From: Holophagales bacterium
GTDB lineage: Bacteria; Acidobacteriota; Holophagae; Holophagales; Holophagaceae
NCBI GenBank assembly: GCA_031256155.1
Contig: JAIRRD010000181.1
Location: 1 to 5,355, forward strand
Direction: 5' to 3'
DNA: 5,355 bases
Shown here: positions 4,249 to 5,355 of the stretch, in pieces
How the letters are laid out: every line of letters begins with the position of its first letter
Numbering within the stretch: the stretch's first letter is position 1
The notes under the pieces: generated by a model
Database searches by the model: none
Told to the model about the DNA's origin: nothing
The model's input: only the letters and a program-made list of their open reading frames with translations
Position numbers and translations under genes: made by a program

Positions 4249-5355
4249 TTATGTCCATTGTAACAGACATCCGGTTTCGGTTTTTAATCTTTCCGCCAAA
4301 TTGGGGTTGAAAGTTAGGCCATATTTTGCCCCTGTTTTAATTTTTACGATTTCTCCATTTGCTGTCTGGTATTTCAAGGTCAGGGGCAGGCTACCGCTGT
4401 TCTTTGTCAGTATTGATAATAAATTGACGGGGTATTTGTCCTGGGGTAGTTCAATTATAGCTCCGGTACAGTCGCGGCCCTGATAATCTTCCAATGATTC
4501 CAAACCCTTTACAAATATCTTTACTTGAATTTGGTCGCCTGATTCATCCTCATCCTCGTTTGGGCTGTCGTTGGTTTCAACGCGCAACTCACCTGTAACT
4601 CTCAGCAGAAAATCCGTCATTGCAAAATGGCGGTAATTTTCGTATGGCCGCGTCTTCTTCTTTGTTGAAGAATCAAAGCTGGATGCCATTAACAATGCCT
4701 CAATTTTATCCGTGAGATCCTCAAGCATCAGAATTGCCCATTGCTCACCGTTTTTGTTGGTTTTAAAATTCACATTAGTGACCATAGCGGCAATACTGAC
4801 TTCATCTCTGTCTTTCAGTTTTCCAGATGCTATAGATTCTTTCAGTCTGGCCAAACCGCCAACTGTGTGAAGCCTTATTGCGTCTGTATATTCTTCCAGC
4901 GGATGGCCTGAAACGTAGAGACCCAAAGTTTCGCGCTCCGCCTTTAGCCTCTCAGAGCGCCTCCAGGGTTCAACGCCTTCAGGCACGTTCCATGAATCGC
5001 CAAGCGATGCCATTTCCGCCTCATCAAAGAGACTGACCAAGCCAGTATTCAGATTGCCCTTGTCAGCGTTTTCAATCGCGCCCGGAAGTCCCTGAAGAAG
5101 CGCGGCTCTATTTGACTCAAGGCTGTCAAAAGCTCCGGCCTTTATTAAGTTTTCCCACACTCTTTTATTGGCTTTCTGTACAGCAGCACTCTTTATGGCG
5201 TGAAATACATCTTTGAAGGCTCCGCCTTCGCTCTTCCTGGCGTTTAAAACCGCTGCCATCGCGGCTTCTCCAAGTCCCTTGATGGGCGTCATACGAAAGC
5301 GTATTTTTCCATCTTTTGTAATGGTAAAGTATTCATTGCTTTCATTTATGTCGGG
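4249..5355 (-). CDS. dnaE: DNA polymerase III alpha subunit, C-terminal 368 residues (5' end outside window)
   Basis: This is the catalytic subunit of the replicative DNA polymerase; the visible part is the C-terminal third or so. The frame stays open to the window edge and begins PDINESNEYF, the family's conserved PDxNxS segment. The ATG at 5292 inside IRFRMTPIKG is therefore not a start. In order, counting visible residues: the end of the fingers region, a helix-hairpin-helix DNA-binding motif around IKGLGEAAMAAVLNAR (25-40), a clamp-binding-like LVSLF (106-110), the conserved GLYVSGHPLEEY (145-156), an OB fold around VSIAAMVTNVNFKTNKNGEQWAILMLEDL (186-214), and a C-terminal domain ending CLLQWT. 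An acidic, probably disordered segment NDSPNEDEDESGDQ (262-275) interrupts the last domain. The polymerase active site and PHP domain lie outside the window. The stop is TAA at 4251-4249. DnaE1 rather than the error-prone DnaE2 is likely, but not proven from this fragment. Confidence 0.95.
   Translation of the reverse strand, partial: PDINESNEYFTITKDGKIRFRMTPIKGLGEAAMAAVLNARKSEGGAFKDVFHAIKSAAVQKANKRVWENLIKAGAFDSLESNRAALLQGLPGAIENADKGNLNTGLVSLFDEAEMASLGDSWNVPEGVEPWRRSERLKAERETLGLYVSGHPLEEYTDAIRLHTVGGLARLKESIASGKLKDRDEVSIAAMVTNVNFKTNKNGEQWAILMLEDLTDKIEALLMASSFDSSTKKKTRPYENYRHFAMTDFLLRVTGELRVETNDSPNEDEDESGDQIQVKIFVKGLESLEDYQGRDCTGAIIELPQDKYPVNLLSILTKNSGSLPLTLKYQTANGEIVKIKTGAKYGLTFNPNLAERLKTETGCLLQWT

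Noticed and set aside
5290..5292. ATG as the start of dnaE
   Set aside because: The upstream in-frame residues PDINESNEYFTITKDGKIRFR are clear DnaE sequence, so the gene continues past the window edge.
1..5355. tRNA, rRNA, CRISPR array, riboswitch or transposase gene
   Set aside because: Nothing with the expected cloverleaf, rRNA core, regular direct repeats, known riboswitch core or DDE transposase motifs was seen by eye.

Overview
The window is an ordinary-looking bacterial chromosome segment of medium GC content by eye. A LolC/LolE-type permease with a LolD-type ATPase points to a Gram-negative (two-membrane) cell. A non-haem di-iron bacteriohemerythrin fits an anaerobic, microaerophilic or oxygen-fluctuating lifestyle. 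I cannot place the organism to phylum from the sequence alone. No tRNA, rRNA, CRISPR array, transposase or phage gene was seen.

Layout, plus strand. The window opens inside frr (ribosome recycling factor, last 118 residues, 1-359). A TSUP/TauE-family membrane transporter of YfcA type follows 15 nt later (375-1163). Next is a 125-nt gap with an imperfect hairpin over the TSUP stop codon (1158-1180) and a plausible extended -10 promoter (1222-1252). A compact three-gene unit follows: an unrecognised 98-residue two-helix membrane protein (1289-1585), a 413-residue LolC/E-like permease whose start overlaps it by ATGA (1582-2823), and a LolD-like ATPase 6 nt later (2830-3531). The unit probably acts as an inner-membrane ABC machine for lipoprotein (or related lipid-anchored cargo) release, with the small protein as a possible accessory.

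Centre. The 175-nt gap between the convergent lolD-like and hemerythrin genes (3532-3706) is packed with inverted repeats. It contains a perfect 16-bp stem with a 4-nt loop and a GC-rich middle, and it is bounded by TATAGTC/GACTATA. It could be a small MITE-like palindromic element or an unusual bidirectional 3' hairpin region. This is the part of the window least explained by its genes.

Minus strand. The last 368 residues of the DNA polymerase III alpha subunit (dnaE) run off the right edge (4249-5355, open at its 5' end). After a 143-nt spacer with two inverted repeats comes a single-domain bacteriohemerythrin (3707-4105) that carries all seven iron ligands. A near-perfect Shine-Dalgarno places its start at a TTG codon, giving 132 residues.

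Overall this is mostly housekeeping and envelope biology. I did not find a convincing new multi-gene system. The items most worth a second look are the coupled 98-residue membrane protein and the structured intergenic element.
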